NCBI GenBank assembly: GCA_013339895.1
Contig: JABACO010000002.1
Location: 6,120,396 to 6,184,395, forward strand
Direction: 5' to 3'
DNA from: Ephydatia muelleri
Lineage: Eukaryota; Porifera; Demospongiae; Spongillida; Spongillidae
Length of the DNA stretch: 64,000 bases
This document shows positions 12,266 to 23,103 of the stretch, piece by piece. The notes under the pieces are model-generated. The model was given only the letters and a program-made list of their open reading frames with translations, did not search any database and was not told the DNA's origin. How positions within the stretch are numbered: the first letter of the stretch is position 1; each line of letters begins with the position of its first letter. The translations under genes were made by a program, and so were the position numbers.

Positions 12266-13462
12266 ATGTCATCAGCTCGTACTCCCGTTCGACCACTCGG
12301 AACGGGTGAAGACAGCGAGCGTAGGGTTTCGTCACCTTTTCTGTCGTCGTCGAGATCTTTGTTGCAGCCTGCAAGTAAAAAAAAAAATCATTCATTTCAT
12401 GCAAATGAGGACCATTTGTTTTAGATTCCCGACGACAGGAAAGTGCCGCCGGCAGTACTGGTAATGTTAACGTCCAGATACTTGCGGCGATTAAATCGCT
12501 CCAAGAACAAGTGGCGGACTTACAGGCCAAGTCTACGCAACCAGCTGCCTCTTCCATCGAACAATGTGCAGTTTCTAAGAAAGCACCAAAAGAACTGTTG
12601 GTAAAGTATATTGAACTTTATCATGCATGTAATATCAATAACGTGCTTTCTATAGACATCTGCATCTTCGAGAAAGACTGGATGCACCTATGCAATGGGA
12701 CACAAGTTCAGGGTAAGCAATTTGCATTTGAAAACATAACCTTATAATTGCATGTATTGCACAGTTTTTCTTCGCCTGAAAATATGCGGGTGACATCGGA
12801 GATTGTAACAGCCTGTGTCAACGAGAAGTATCCTGCTTCCGTTGTACAAAGTAAGTCACTATCCATGCAAGAGAGTATACATGTATATATTCAAACAATG
12901 TTTTACAGAAGCCACCAAAAAATACTTCACAACTCTGAAGCGGCGCTCGCGTCTACAAACTAACAACAAACTTCCAGACGCGAGAAAAAAACAACGAAGG
13001 CTTCAGCGAAAGCACCACGTACGTTTATGACTATGCAGAATTTAACGTTGATGTGTATTAGCATTAATCAATAATCATTTGGGCATACAGAACTTCAGAA
13101 TCGCAAAGTAGCTCTGTCGGGATCAACAACTTTAACACAGGTGCAGAAAAGAAAAGTTTTCTTCTATTCTTCGCATCGAATACATGTCTTCGGAAGAAAG
13201 CGCCGAGGAATCGGGTGAGGACGAGCACATGGGGGAACGATTAAAGGTGCTCCTCATTCACACTCTCCCGTGGAGAAATCCAAGCGTGAACGAAATGTTC
13301 CAATCACTGGATCGCAAAAGTGCAAGAAAAAGAACATCAAGAGCAGCTGAAATGTGCCGCAAACGGTGCCGTGCTAGCGCTACTGAACCATCCTCGCCGA
13401 GCGGATTTACAGCAAAACCTCCACCATCCTGCCCTGCGTGGGCAAAAGTGTCTGACTGTTAA
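12266..13462 (+). CDS. Second gene of the CACTA element, divergent from the transposase, spliced
   Basis: It starts at ATG 12266 (MSSARTPVRPLGTGEDSERR), 222 bases from the transposase start on the other strand, so the two share a bidirectional promoter region. A donor at 12375 and an acceptor at 12424 join in frame to exon 2 (12425-12712), which encodes a short leucine-rich helix (ILAAIKSLQEQVADLQAK) and KELLVKYIELYHACN. Further exons seem to lie at about 12765-12850 (SEIVTACVNEKYP), 12910-13017 (very basic, KRRSRL...RKKQRRLQRKH) and 13141-13462 (SSEESAEESGEDEHMGERLK, then a basic tail to a stop). The third junction does not keep frame as I read it. The layout resembles the accessory second protein of CACTA elements. 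Role in DNA binding is inference; exon borders are tentative. Confidence 0.5.
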
Positions 13463-14028
13463 TTTTAGTTATCGTGATGTGTAATGTACTGTATGTATAT
13501 ATTGATATCAAAATATTTAACTTCAATAATAGATGTGAACCAAGATATTTTAAACTATAGGCGTGTTGTAAAAATAAGACGTCATAATGTTGTGTATTTA
13601 TAGAACACCTTTGTATACCTTGTGTAAAGCTATTGCAAATGTTACATTTGACATCATGTTTGCGATGCGCAAACATGAGTAAAACCAGCCTTTACCATCT
13701 TTACACCGTCATGTAAACATCACGTTTGCGTTCGTCGTAAATACAAGTAAATATACGTAAATGTGACCTTTACATCAGTTTACGTATTATTTACCGGCAC
13801 GCGTAAACACAATTTTTTACGCAGTGGTTCTTGCTTAATGTGTAAGAATTGTCCATTCTACTGGGTGTGTGTCTGAACACATTTTGGCATGTCAAAGAGC
13901 ACTTGGAACTACAGCGGAAGATTTATTCAGTATCATTTTAACCACGCTCAATTAACTACAATCGCCATTAACTTATTGACACAAGCGTTCTTGCTTGCAA
14001 CCACCCTAAGTTGAGTAAGTTCAGAGGG

Positions 14029-14157
14029 GGCGGAACACTCTTAACGGAAAGTCATTTTATTCATCTATTTTCACCATACATAGTGATTATTGAGTGACAG
14101 CTTTTCCATGTATGGTGAAAATGGATGAATTATATTAAGGGTGTTCCACCGCTTCTG
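14029..14157. mobile_element. Foldback MITE upstream of CABIT copy A
   Basis: Imperfect inverted arms: ggcggaacactcttaa...ttcatctattttcaccatacat on the left pairs with atgtatggtgaaaatggatgaa...ttaagggtgttccaccgc on the right, with about 25 bases between. The equivalent upstream region of copy C lacks it, so it inserted after A/D and C separated. No coding capacity. Family not identified. Confidence 0.75.
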
Positions 14158-14565
14158 CTAGTAAGGACCATCAGCCCATCTTAATTACTTCTCATTTACA
14201 GAAAGGTCGAAGAGGGCAGATACTGTAATAGTTGGTTATCATTTGTGTTTGAGGAAGAATAGAAAACCTGTAAGTATGGATGCACTTTTGACTAATAGAA
14301 ACAACACGAAGTCTATAACTTAGGGTTTAGGGCAACCGTCTTGTTTTTAAATGAGATGGCGCATGCAAAGTCGCCTAGCCACAGCTGTGGGGATGCGTTG
14401 GGGTTACAGCAGTTTATTAGAATATACGGTACATGTATTCTTCTCCGCTTTGTTACGCGGCGCACAGTTCAGTACAGGCCCACCCCACTCCGTACATACC
14501 ACACAACACAAAACGGCAAATTGTACGTTGCATACCACTCCTCCATTGTTCCCCCTGATATACAG

Positions 14566-14725
14566 ATGGCAGACAGCGATGACAGTGATGGCTACGATAA
14601 TATCCCAGATAACATAAAGCCACCCCTCAAGATGCCTCTGAAAGGGATATCTCCAAACAGCCCACGACCTCCCAATGGATCACAGGCCCCACGTCTATAT
14701 CCAAATGTACCACCAAAGCCAAGAT
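14566..14725 (+). CDS. CABIT-SAM adaptor (GAREM-like), copy A, 5' end only
   Basis: The start ATG at 14566 is chosen because MADSDDSDGYDNIPDNIKPP is conserved from here in copies C and D and, with changes, in B, while the longer upstream frame is not conserved in B. Only 53 codons are visible: the acidic N-terminus with Y10-D-N-I, a pY-x-N motif of the type bound by the GRB2 SH2 domain, and the proline-rich stretch ending PNVPPKPR. The visible part is identical to copy D. The CABIT and SAM parts should lie in the N gap, or may not exist at this locus. The sequence right of the gap is a TG repeat and then hAT debris, not the expected gene. Confidence 0.8.
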
Positions 14726-15725
14726 NNNNNNNNNNNNNNNNNNNNNNNNNNNNNNNNNNNNNNNNNNNNNNNNNNNNNNNNNNNNNNNNNNNNNNNNNNN
14801 NNNNNNNNNNNNNNNNNNNNNNNNNNNNNNNNNNNNNNNNNNNNNNNNNNNNNNNNNNNNNNNNNNNNNNNNNNNNNNNNNNNNNNNNNNNNNNNNNNNN
14901 NNNNNNNNNNNNNNNNNNNNNNNNNNNNNNNNNNNNNNNNNNNNNNNNNNNNNNNNNNNNNNNNNNNNNNNNNNNNNNNNNNNNNNNNNNNNNNNNNNNN
15001 NNNNNNNNNNNNNNNNNNNNNNNNNNNNNNNNNNNNNNNNNNNNNNNNNNNNNNNNNNNNNNNNNNNNNNNNNNNNNNNNNNNNNNNNNNNNNNNNNNNN
15101 NNNNNNNNNNNNNNNNNNNNNNNNNNNNNNNNNNNNNNNNNNNNNNNNNNNNNNNNNNNNNNNNNNNNNNNNNNNNNNNNNNNNNNNNNNNNNNNNNNNN
15201 NNNNNNNNNNNNNNNNNNNNNNNNNNNNNNNNNNNNNNNNNNNNNNNNNNNNNNNNNNNNNNNNNNNNNNNNNNNNNNNNNNNNNNNNNNNNNNNNNNNN
15301 NNNNNNNNNNNNNNNNNNNNNNNNNNNNNNNNNNNNNNNNNNNNNNNNNNNNNNNNNNNNNNNNNNNNNNNNNNNNNNNNNNNNNNNNNNNNNNNNNNNN
15401 NNNNNNNNNNNNNNNNNNNNNNNNNNNNNNNNNNNNNNNNNNNNNNNNNNNNNNNNNNNNNNNNNNNNNNNNNNNNNNNNNNNNNNNNNNNNNNNNNNNN
15501 NNNNNNNNNNNNNNNNNNNNNNNNNNNNNNNNNNNNNNNNNNNNNNNNNNNNNNNNNNNNNNNNNNNNNNNNNNNNNNNNNNNNNNNNNNNNNNNNNNNN
15601 NNNNNNNNNNNNNNNNNNNNNNNNNNNNNNNNNNNNNNNNNNNNNNNNNNNNNNNNNNNNNNNNNNNNNNNNNNNNNNNNNNNNNNNNNNNNNNNNNNNN
15701 NNNNNNNNNNNNNNNNNNNNNNNNN
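14726..15725. other. Assembly gap, exactly 1000 N
   Basis: A run of exactly 1000 N is a conventional scaffolding gap of unknown true size. It cuts CABIT copy A after codon 53 and marks the end of homology to the second duplicate. Any frame drawn across it is meaningless. Confidence 0.98.
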
Positions 15726-15753
15726 TTGTGTGTGTGTATGTGTGTATTGTGTC

Positions 15754-15833
<80 letters not shown>

Positions 15834-15841
15834 TGTGTGTG
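15726..15841. repeat. (TG)n microsatellite at the gap edge
   Basis: TG/GTGTGG repeat directly abutting the N gap. It may explain why the assembly broke here. Confidence 0.95.
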
Positions 15842-15894
15842 ACCAAATCATCCATAAATCACACCGGAAAGTGTGTAATGTCTCCAATTAATAA

Positions 15895-16597
15895 TCAATC
15901 AACCCAACTGCATGCTGTAGCCTTATATTCATCGTATAAGCTTCTTTGAGCCTCAAGAAATACTTGAAGAGACTTCAATGTAGCAATGGCAGATCCTATT
16001 TCTATTGTACTTGACTGGAGAAGCGGCTGGCTGCTAGCATGCATGAATTCTTTTAAGAGTGCATTCCGAAACACAGCCATGAAAACAGTTTCTCGCGCGT
16101 GTCCATTGTATATTTGCCATTAAAAGTGCTTCTGATCTTGTATCACATTTCATTTCTGCGAGGAGTCATCAGCAATTTGCTGTACTGACAACATTACGGT
16201 ATACGTTTTATAGTGGGGACTTCAGCGCATCAGATCTACTTGACCACCTGGTATCACAAGCCGTTTTGGCAAATTTGGTCTTTCACCTGTATCCAAAGCA
16301 CCGAGTACTGTTTTCAAAAGATTCCATCGATGTGATACAACTTCTCAACAAATCCGAAAAAGGATACAGCATTGACACATGATTCTGCTGCCGAAACTTC
16401 CGATAGATTCAACGAGTGCGCCGTACATAGAATATAAATAGCTTTATCATTTTCTTCCAATTCCTTGGGCCTGCACACCAGAATACTTCCGGACATGTTG
16501 CTAGCATTGTCATATATGGATTGACCACTCGACAATCTTTGAGCTAGATTAAGCTTGAAATCTTTAATAGCTTCAATTATCGTATTGTACAAATTGA

Positions 16598-16649
<52 letters not shown>

Positions 16650-16665
16650 CCCGGCTATGGGCCTG
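15895..16665 (-). pseudogene. hAT transposase remnant (ZMYM1/TTF-type) with 5' terminal end at 16665
   Basis: Reading leftward, 16580-16314 encodes GQSIYDNASNMSG and YILCTAHSLNLSEVSAAESC. This is the DNA-binding/RNase H-like core motif of the hAT transposases related to animal ZMYM1 proteins, and it parallels the element at 17602-17928. A second piece at 16080-15895 (LLKEFMHASSQ...LKSLQVFLEAQRSLYDEY) continues the same protein after a disrupted stretch. The end CAGGCCCATAGCCGGG, read in reverse complement from 16665, is a hAT-like terminus followed by a long G run. The other terminus is not visible and may lie in or beyond the gap. Inactive fragment. Confidence 0.7.
16601..16647. repeat. Poly-C tract (47 bases)
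   Basis: Uninterrupted C run just inside the presumed hAT terminus at 16665. Glycine runs in the minus-strand frames come only from this tract. Its length is unlikely to be exact. Confidence 0.9.
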
Positions 16666-16689
16666 AAAGGAAAGGCTTACACATAAGAT

Positions 16690-16860
16690 CTCTAAACTTA
16701 CACTATTAAAAAAAAGGCCCGAGGGGGGTGTTAGGTTTGAGGGGTGTAGAGTGTTAGGCAACACGCAGGGTGTTGAGCTGACATCTTGGGGGTGTTGGCA
16801 GGCTACGGTAGGGTGTTAGGAGCCACCCCCACAAGGGTGGGGTGTTTAGGTCGTTTTTAA
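16690..16860. repeat. Degenerate GGGTGTTAG-rich stretch
   Basis: About six irregularly spaced copies of gggtgttag-like words within 170 bases. It resembles a decayed simple repeat. Spacing and sequence do not match a true telomeric TTAGGG array. Confidence 0.5.
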
Positions 16861-17284
16861 AGGTGTGTTGTGTCATAACACTGATTTGCCGCCTTACACC
16901 CCAGTAGGATAGTTCCACAGCCTTGTTTAGTCATAACTTTCTGACGGAGAGGGCGTGGTTTGGTAGATGATATGACTATGATGGCAGCTGTGACTTCGTA
17001 GTTGGAGGTGATACTGGACTTCAAGTGGTATGCACGCACACATGTGACACAACGTACCATTAGAAAACGTCTACCATAGGCTGGCCATCGCCCGTGCGTT
17101 GGTGACCCGAGTGGCGCGTGCGCGTGTGGATATCTAGTAGGTATACTAGTAGGCCTACACGCTGCTTTTTTCAACAGTTAATTACCGTATACATGCATGT
17201 AATCTCGATGTGCTTATGAAGGCTTGCGTGCAATGTTCATGTATGTGCACTGCTGTGTGTATAGTTCGCTAGCGTGTTTGTAGT

Positions 17285-19159
17285 CAGTGCCGGATTAACC
17301 ATAAGGCATTGCCTACAGGCCCCGCGCCTTTAGGGGCCCCGCAGCCCTGGGCAGCGAAAATTTTTACATGTAGATTCGCGGGGCCGGGCCAGAATCCCTA
17401 CAAGCGTAGGCAATCATGAAGTATAATAGTTCTATATATAGACCTTCTGCACAGCGCGTTACGTCATTGTTTATTGCTAAATTGAGCGTTACGTCATTGT
17501 ATGTTGCTAAATTGCATGACGTAATCGCCCAAAGTAAACATTGTATCATGATAACGTGATGCAATCTATCAACATACAATGACGTAGACGCTCAATTTAG
17601 AATGTCGGACGGTGAATGTGAAGTAGTAGAACGTTTTCTCACTTTCATCGCAATTGAAAGCCACACAGGAGAAGCTCTTGCTACGGCCGTCTTAAAATTC
17701 CTAACCTGCTGTGACATTGATGTAAAACATCTACGAGGACAATCTTACGACAATGCTGAAAACATGTCGGGTTGTTACAATGGTCTCCAAGCACAAATTT
17801 GCCAAATAAATCCACTTGCGTACTATATTCTCTGCGCAGCACATTCACTAAACTTGGTAGGAGTTTCTGCTGCAGAAAGCTGTGTTAATGCTAGCTCTTT
17901 TTTTGGACTTGTTCAAACGTTGTTTTAATTTCTTCTCTGCATCCACTCACCGTTGGGTGGTTATGTGCGAATGTCTTCAGCGGTATCTGCACTCGTTTTA
18001 AAGAGAGCGACTGGAACAAGGTGGTGTGCGCGGGCAGATGCGACCAAAGCGCTCTATAATGGTTACAGCAGCTTCCAGAAGGCTTTAACAGTCATGGCTA
18101 GTGATGCAAAACAAAAGCCAGAGACCATTCACGAAGCTAAATGCCTGTTAAAAGATCTGTCCAAAAAGAAACCGCTGTTATGTCTGTTTTCTGGGCTGTA
18201 ATCTTGGAAAGAATAAAGTCGCTGTTAGTAAATCATTACAGAACAAAACAATAGAACTCAAAGTGGCTATAAATCTGCTGAAATCACTGTCAGAGTTTTT
18301 AAAATCACAGAGAGATCTTTTTGATGAATACGAAGAGAAGCCCAGCAGGATAGATGATGGAAACACGATACTCTGATGAGTTAAATCGTGTGCGCAAGAG
18401 AAAACGGCATGACGACGATAGTGGCGCAGAAGAAGTTGTACTTCTTGGAAAAGACAAGTTCAGGATTGAAACCTATCTTCCGATATTGGATAGTCTATCT
18501 GCAGAGCTTATTATTAATAACTGTCGCGTACAGGCATACGACAAAATTGAGTTGTTGTTTGGGTTTTTAGTTGAATTTCCATCCAAATCAGATGATGAAT
18601 TAAGATTGACAACAGAGACATTTAGAGCGACTTTCAGGAAGAAATGGTTCATTTTAAGTATTTTGCAGCACAGTTGGAAGATCGTGGTGATACAATACCG
18701 GCATCGCAATCGTACGAACTGATTTCTGAAAAACATGGTGCAGTCAACTTTTCCAAACGTATTGACTGCGCTAAGAATTTACAGATGCTTAATGATTACA
18801 AACGCGACTGGCGAACAAACTTTTTCTAAGTTGAAAATTCTGAAAAACTGTCATAGAGCTTCCATGATGCAAGAAAGATTAAATTCGCTTGCGATAATGG
18901 CCGCTGAATACGACGTTTTGGAAAATTTAGACTTCCAGAATATTTTAGAAGACTTTATTAGTACGAAATTAAGAAAGAAGAATTTTTAAACGTTTGTACT
19001 TTATGCTGTAAATGTGTTTTTATGAATTAAATTTGCCGCTGCATGGCCTGATGATGCATTATATATTCTGCATGGACGCTATTATGAAGTAGGGCTGGGG
19101 ACTGGGGGCCCCCAAAAATCAGACTGCCTATAGGCCTCCACTTGCTTAATCCGGCACTG
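17285..19159 (+). mobile_element. hAT DNA transposon, 1,875 bp, internally deleted, with 8-bp target duplication
   Basis: Both ends begin CAGTGCCGGATTAA when read inward. The flanks are tttgtagt (17277-17284) and gttgtagt (19160-19167), identical at 7 of 8 positions, which fits the 8-bp duplication of hAT elements. The interior holds a degraded transposase. The element is shorter than autonomous relatives because the N-terminal coding part is missing. Confidence 0.88.
17602..18989 (+). pseudogene. hAT transposase (ZMYM1/DUF4371-like), truncated and frameshifted
   Basis: 17602-17928 encodes ERFLTFIAIESHTGEAL, then LRGQSYDNAENMSG and YYILCAAHSLNLVGVSAAESC, which are core hAT motifs. 17998-18201 continues with ATGTRWCARADATKAL. 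18354-18722 carries an acidic/basic linker (RVRKRKRHDDDS). 18780-18989 encodes the C-terminal dimerisation domain (GEQTFSKLKILKNCHRASM, then ERLNSLAIMAAEYD). The zinc-finger N-terminus is absent and the frame changes at least three times. The catalytic set of acidic residues cannot be complete. It once catalysed excision and insertion of the surrounding element. Confidence 0.8.
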
Positions 19160-19167
19160 GTTGTAGT

Positions 19168-19770
19168 ACCCCAGTATGCTGCTAAATGTCAAATTTGATG
19201 CAAGCTTGTTTATTATCCTGCATGCTGAGAGTGAAGGTTAAGTACAATGGCAGTGCTTGTGTGGTAACAGTGACTGTGTATTAAAATTCATCTGGATTCT
19301 ATTTAGATCACACCCGAGTAAAAAGGCATGGGAACATATACATTATTACTCACAAGTATTTATTATATGTATGCATGTAACATCACATATAGCTCAAGGA
19401 AGCAGCATATTGCATGACATCTAGCAGAAAGTATGTAGGTAGTCCTTTAAAAATATTTAACAGACCTGTTGCAGCTTGAACATTGGGTGTATGCTAAAAG
19501 TGTTCATGCATTCTGAATGCGGCTACATATGTCTATCTACCACATGCAGATCCTGATAGCTATCGTGAAGAAATATGCTGGATGAATGAATGCTGTCAAA
19601 CACTTGTAAGGGTATGCTAAAGTACTTCACTAGTGACAGTGTTTGAACCCTTTTTGTAGGTACAGTGTTGTTGTGGGATTAAATATCATTTTTGTGACAT
19701 TTCGGTCAAAATGTATGTCTGGTTTGGTGTAATGACTGATACAAGATCAATACAATAACTATTAAATGTT
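19168..19770. other. Non-coding stretch, nothing recognised
   Basis: No coding frame, no clear repeat ends. Confidence 0.6.
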
Positions 19771-19773
19771 CAC

Positions 19774-20440
19774 ATGCATGCACATGTTTGCATAACAGAT
19801 GCACTTATACATACAATATTTTTACACGAGCTGCACACACATACACATAACCACACATGCGCATGCATGTATACACACGTACACACATACATATGTACTC
19901 ACACACAAATACACATAACTACACACACATGTATACACACATACACACATGTGCGTCACGCACATGTACACACACATGCCACACATACACATGCACACAT
20001 GCACACACACACAATGCACACATGCACACACGCTGCACACACACATGCACACACACATGCACACACACATGTACCACGTACATGACAGACTCATGCTAAC
20101 ATATGAACACATACACACACGTACAGACACATACACACACATGCACACACATGTGCACACACATACACAACACACACGTATACACAGGCTAACACACACA
20201 ATGAACACACACAATGCACACATGCACACACGTGCAGACATACACACATGCACACACATGCACACACAAGCACACTCCATGCACACATGTGCAGACATTC
20301 ACACATGCACACACATGCACACACAAGCACACACACATGCACACACATGCACACATGTGCATGACAGACACATGCTAACACACACTTACACATATGAACA
20401 CATACACACACATGCACACACAATGCACACATGTACACAT
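19774..20440. repeat. CA/ACATGCACAC-rich low-complexity region
   Basis: Irregular mix of (CA)n with interspersed ATG and GTA words, such as acacatgcacac repeated many times. Histidine/threonine and cysteine/valine frames on the two strands are artefacts. It resumes on the right of the small element at 20448-20628, to about 20780. Confidence 0.9.
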
Positions 20441-20447
20441 GCATACG

Positions 20448-20628
20448 CAGGCTCGTAGGCAGGAAGTCTGGCGGGGGGGGGGGTGTCGATTAATAGGACT
20501 GCAGGACTGTTGGGGTAGGGGGGAGGGGGGCCTCACATTTAGCCAAATATGAAAGAGGGGGGAGGGGGGAGGCCTCACAATCAGGCATCAAACAAGGGGG
20601 ATTGACAAACCCCCTGGCTACAGGCCTG
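20448..20628. mobile_element. Small hAT-like MITE, about 180 bp
   Basis: The left end CAGGCTCGTAGGCAGG and the reverse complement of the right end CAGGCCTGTAGCCAGG are imperfect inverted repeats, each followed by a G-rich run. Flanking gcatacgc/gcatacac would make a 7-of-8 duplication if the element begins one base later, but the surrounding CA repeat makes that weak. It lies inside the CA-rich region. Confidence 0.55.
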
Positions 20629-21040
20629 CATACACACATGGCACACATGCACATACACACATACACACGAATTCACACACACAATTCACACATATTAACA
20701 CACGTGCACATGTGTGTATGTGTATAATTCATGTGTGTATGTGTATGCATACATGTACACACACATTCACACATACACAGAAATACTGTTGGACAGCAAA
20801 TACACTCTGAGAGGCAATTGGAACTACTCAAAAGTCCTGTATAGCTTTCCTCACATTTGGACAACTCTATATCTTAGACATCCTGAATACCTACAGTGTA
20901 CCCTAGCTATTTGTGTCCTTTTTTGTTATCGTGAGACATGTTGATTATCCACAATTGTAACAAATATACATGTAAGTTCATGCTAAAAATATATTTCGTT
21001 GCGCATGCGATACCTTTACACGACCAGTTTTCTACGTTTA

Positions 21041-21282
21041 TGAAGCATGGATGAAATTTTTTCGCTCGCGTATAATCGGCGATATTTAGAGAGATTCAGT
21101 AATTTTTGGCAATCTGATCTGAAGCAGACCGCGTACATGTATATAATGACCGAATCACCGAGAAAATTTTTACAATGCTTGCGAAGCATCTGTGAATGGT
21201 TTTCGCTCCCGTATCATCGGCGCTGTTTATATTCGATCTGAAGCAGCCCGCGTAAAATAATAATGGAATCACCCGTGATGCA
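21041..21282. repeat. Imperfect tandem duplication, two units of about 120-140 bp
   Basis: gaagcatggatgaaatttttt...ctgatctgaagcagaccgcgta (from 21041) is followed by gaagcatctgtgaatggtttt...cgatctgaagcagcccgcgta (from 21183), each ending in a gaatcacc motif. No function apparent. It borders the 3' break of CABIT copy B. Confidence 0.65.
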
Positions 21283-21356
21283 TAGTTATGGTATTAGATG
21301 GCAGAACGGGGCAGAGAATGGAGAATTGTTTTTGCGCGTACCATCTTCTATATTAA

Positions 21357-22349
21357 TGAGCTGGACCGCAATATCCAAGTCTATAGGTATCTCCACCAGC
21401 AAAGGACGACCTGGTTCCACTTCAAAGTTGCTGGATGCAATGATGGACAGATCAGTGCTCTCACCTGCAAGGGTCACAGCTGATGAGGTGAGGTGGTATG
21501 GAAGTTCCTGAGATGTATCTGAATTGACAAAGAGGGTAGCACGTGGTTGGAAAGGGCTGGGGAAAGTGCCCCAGTATCTCAGGCAGTAAGAGTCGCACAT
21601 CATATGGTTTTGTGGAGAAGTGAGCCTCACATGACTCAAATAGATATTTCATCATCGACTTGGTTACGCTGTACACCACAAGATATCTGCGATTTCCTTT
21701 GGGCTTTATTTCCTTGATAATAAAAATTTCGTTCTTTTCTACAGTATTTTCAACAGCGGTACCCTTAAATTCCACAGTGGCCCTGACAGCCTTTGGAAGG
21801 GGTGATATAGCCATGATGTCACTCACCTTTGGATATTTATAGCCATCAAGAGCTTTTAGGATGTTCCCCTCAGGGTTATGAAGCACTCCAAACTCAACAG
21901 ATGAATTGAAAGCAATCCTGTAGTCCACTTTGCTGCAATCTCGTACGATAACAACTTTGGCTTTCTTAACAAAGTGGATGTTATAGATATCTCCTTCAGA
22001 CACTGAGGATCGTTCAGTCGGGGCCATAGAAACCTTTGCACACATGCACGCGAATGGGGAAACAGGTCTTGATGCTTTTCAACCAGCTTTATTAGTGTCA
22101 GCTCGTCTGGAAAAATGGTATAGCTCTGTTTGTCTATTGGAATGGGCTCATTTGTGGAAGGTGGGAGGGGTTCTTTTCCTGTGGACGATAATCTGGCTTT
22201 GGTGGTACATTTGGAAGTGGACGTGGGGCCTGTGATCCATTGGGAGGCCGTGTACTGTTTTGGGGTATCGCTTTTAGAGGCATCTTGAGGGGTGGCGATA
22301 TGTCATCCGGGATAGTATCGTAGTTATCACTGTCATCGCTGTCTGTCAT
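21357..22349 (-). pseudogene. CABIT-SAM adaptor copy B, inverted, frameshifted and 3'-truncated
   Basis: It reads from ATG 22349 (MTDSDDSDNYDTIPDD) through the proline-rich part, then with frame changes into the CABIT domain (TERSSVSEGDIYNIHFVKKA, DGYKYPKVSDIMA, NEIFIIKEIKPKGNR) and on to PIDLDI-VQL. Homology stops abruptly at 21357, inside the codon after VQL. The coiled region and SAM exon are missing. At least three frame breaks occur, two of them in C runs (near 22060 and 22020) where copies C and D have one base fewer. The GRB2-type Y-D-N-I is Y-D-T-I here, losing the asparagine. The gene cannot make a full adaptor as written. Confidence 0.88.
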
Positions 22350-23095
22350 CTGTATATATCAGGGAGAACGAGGGAGGAGTGGTATGGGCGTGCAATGTAT
22401 AACCGGCAATTTGCCGTTTTATGTTGTGTGGTATGTATACGGAGTGGGGTGGGACTGTACTGAACTGTGCGCCGTGTAACAATGCGGAGGAGAATACATG
22501 TATATTGTATAAACTGCTGTAACCCCAACGCATCGCAACAGCTGTGGCTAGGCGACTTTGTATGCGCCACCTCATTTAAAAACGTTTTGTTGACAAGACA
22601 GGTGGAATTTGACATCAGATTCGACGACACCCCTAAACCTTAAGACTTCGCGCGAGTTGTTTCTGTTATAGTCAAACGTGCGTCCACTCTTAGAGGTTGT
22701 CTAGTCTTCCTCAAACACAAATGACTGATGATTATAACCAACTATTACTGTATCTGCCTTTTGCAACCTTCCCGAAACGAGAAGTAATTAAGGTGGCCAA
22801 TGAAGAAATCTTATGTGTCAATAAGTTACATAATAACAATATGTATCCACAAACACACACGCTGAAAACAACCAACATACCCATCGTAAAAGAGAAAGAC
22901 AATAGCACCCCCCCCCCCCCCCCCCCCCCCCCCCCCACAATAGTATAAGCGCGTAGGACTAACACGATGGAGACATACACACCAATGATACCACTTTCAA
23001 CGTATGTACGCACGTACCTTTGAACACCAGGCCCAGTTACGATCAGCAAAACTGACGTCACAGTACTGCAAAATAAATTGAACCGCCTCAGAATT
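22350..23095 (-). promoter_or_regulatory. Upstream block of CABIT copy B (inverted), CRE-like TGACGTCA at 23053-23060
   Basis: Read on the minus strand this follows the upstream block of copies A, C and D, including the TGACGTCA palindrome and the acgtgcgtacgtac run, although the gene itself is broken. A poly-C tract (about 22908-22936) corresponds to the G runs of copies A and D. The site of the copy A CACTA insertion is empty here too. Confidence 0.5.
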
Positions 23096-23103
23096 CTCAT
23101 ATG

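Larger units (their letters stand above)
6854..13826. mobile_element. CACTA/EnSpm DNA transposon, complete, 6,973 bp, 3-bp target duplication
   Basis: The left end starts CACTGCACAAAAAGTTAG. The right end, read in reverse complement, starts CACTGCGTAAAAAATTG. About 19 of the first 24 bases agree, and both continue into GTTTAC. The element is flanked by GTT (6851-6853 and 13827-13829). The uninterrupted site, with one GTT, is seen in copy D at 58166-58168 and in copy C. CACTG-type ends and a 3-bp duplication are characteristic of the CACTA/EnSpm superfamily. Both subterminal regions (6880-7140 and 13660-13820) are dense in TTTACG/TTTGC-type motifs, as expected for transposase-binding repeats. 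Inside are a transposase gene on the minus strand, a divergent gene on the plus strand and a 17-bp minisatellite. Confidence 0.93.
1..14725. repeat. Segmental duplication, copy A (left part runs off the window)
   Basis: This stretch matches 51319-59064 almost base for base. The same reading frames, microsatellites, foldback element and 5' end of the CABIT gene appear in the same order. The differences I see are single substitutions (for example near position 100), small length changes in homopolymers and microsatellites, and one large insertion at 6854-13826 that the other copy lacks. Homology ends at the N gap starting at 14726. Position 1 pairs with 51319, so the duplication continues left of the window. 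It could be a recent duplication or an uncollapsed second haplotype. Confidence 0.93.

Noticed and set aside
14341..15949. Open frames of 386-516 codons spanning the N gap
   Set aside because: Most of their length is unknown bases. Only the first 53 codons from 14566 are supported.
16690..16860. Interstitial telomere sequence
   Set aside because: GGGTGTTAG words are irregular and do not form a TTAGGG array.
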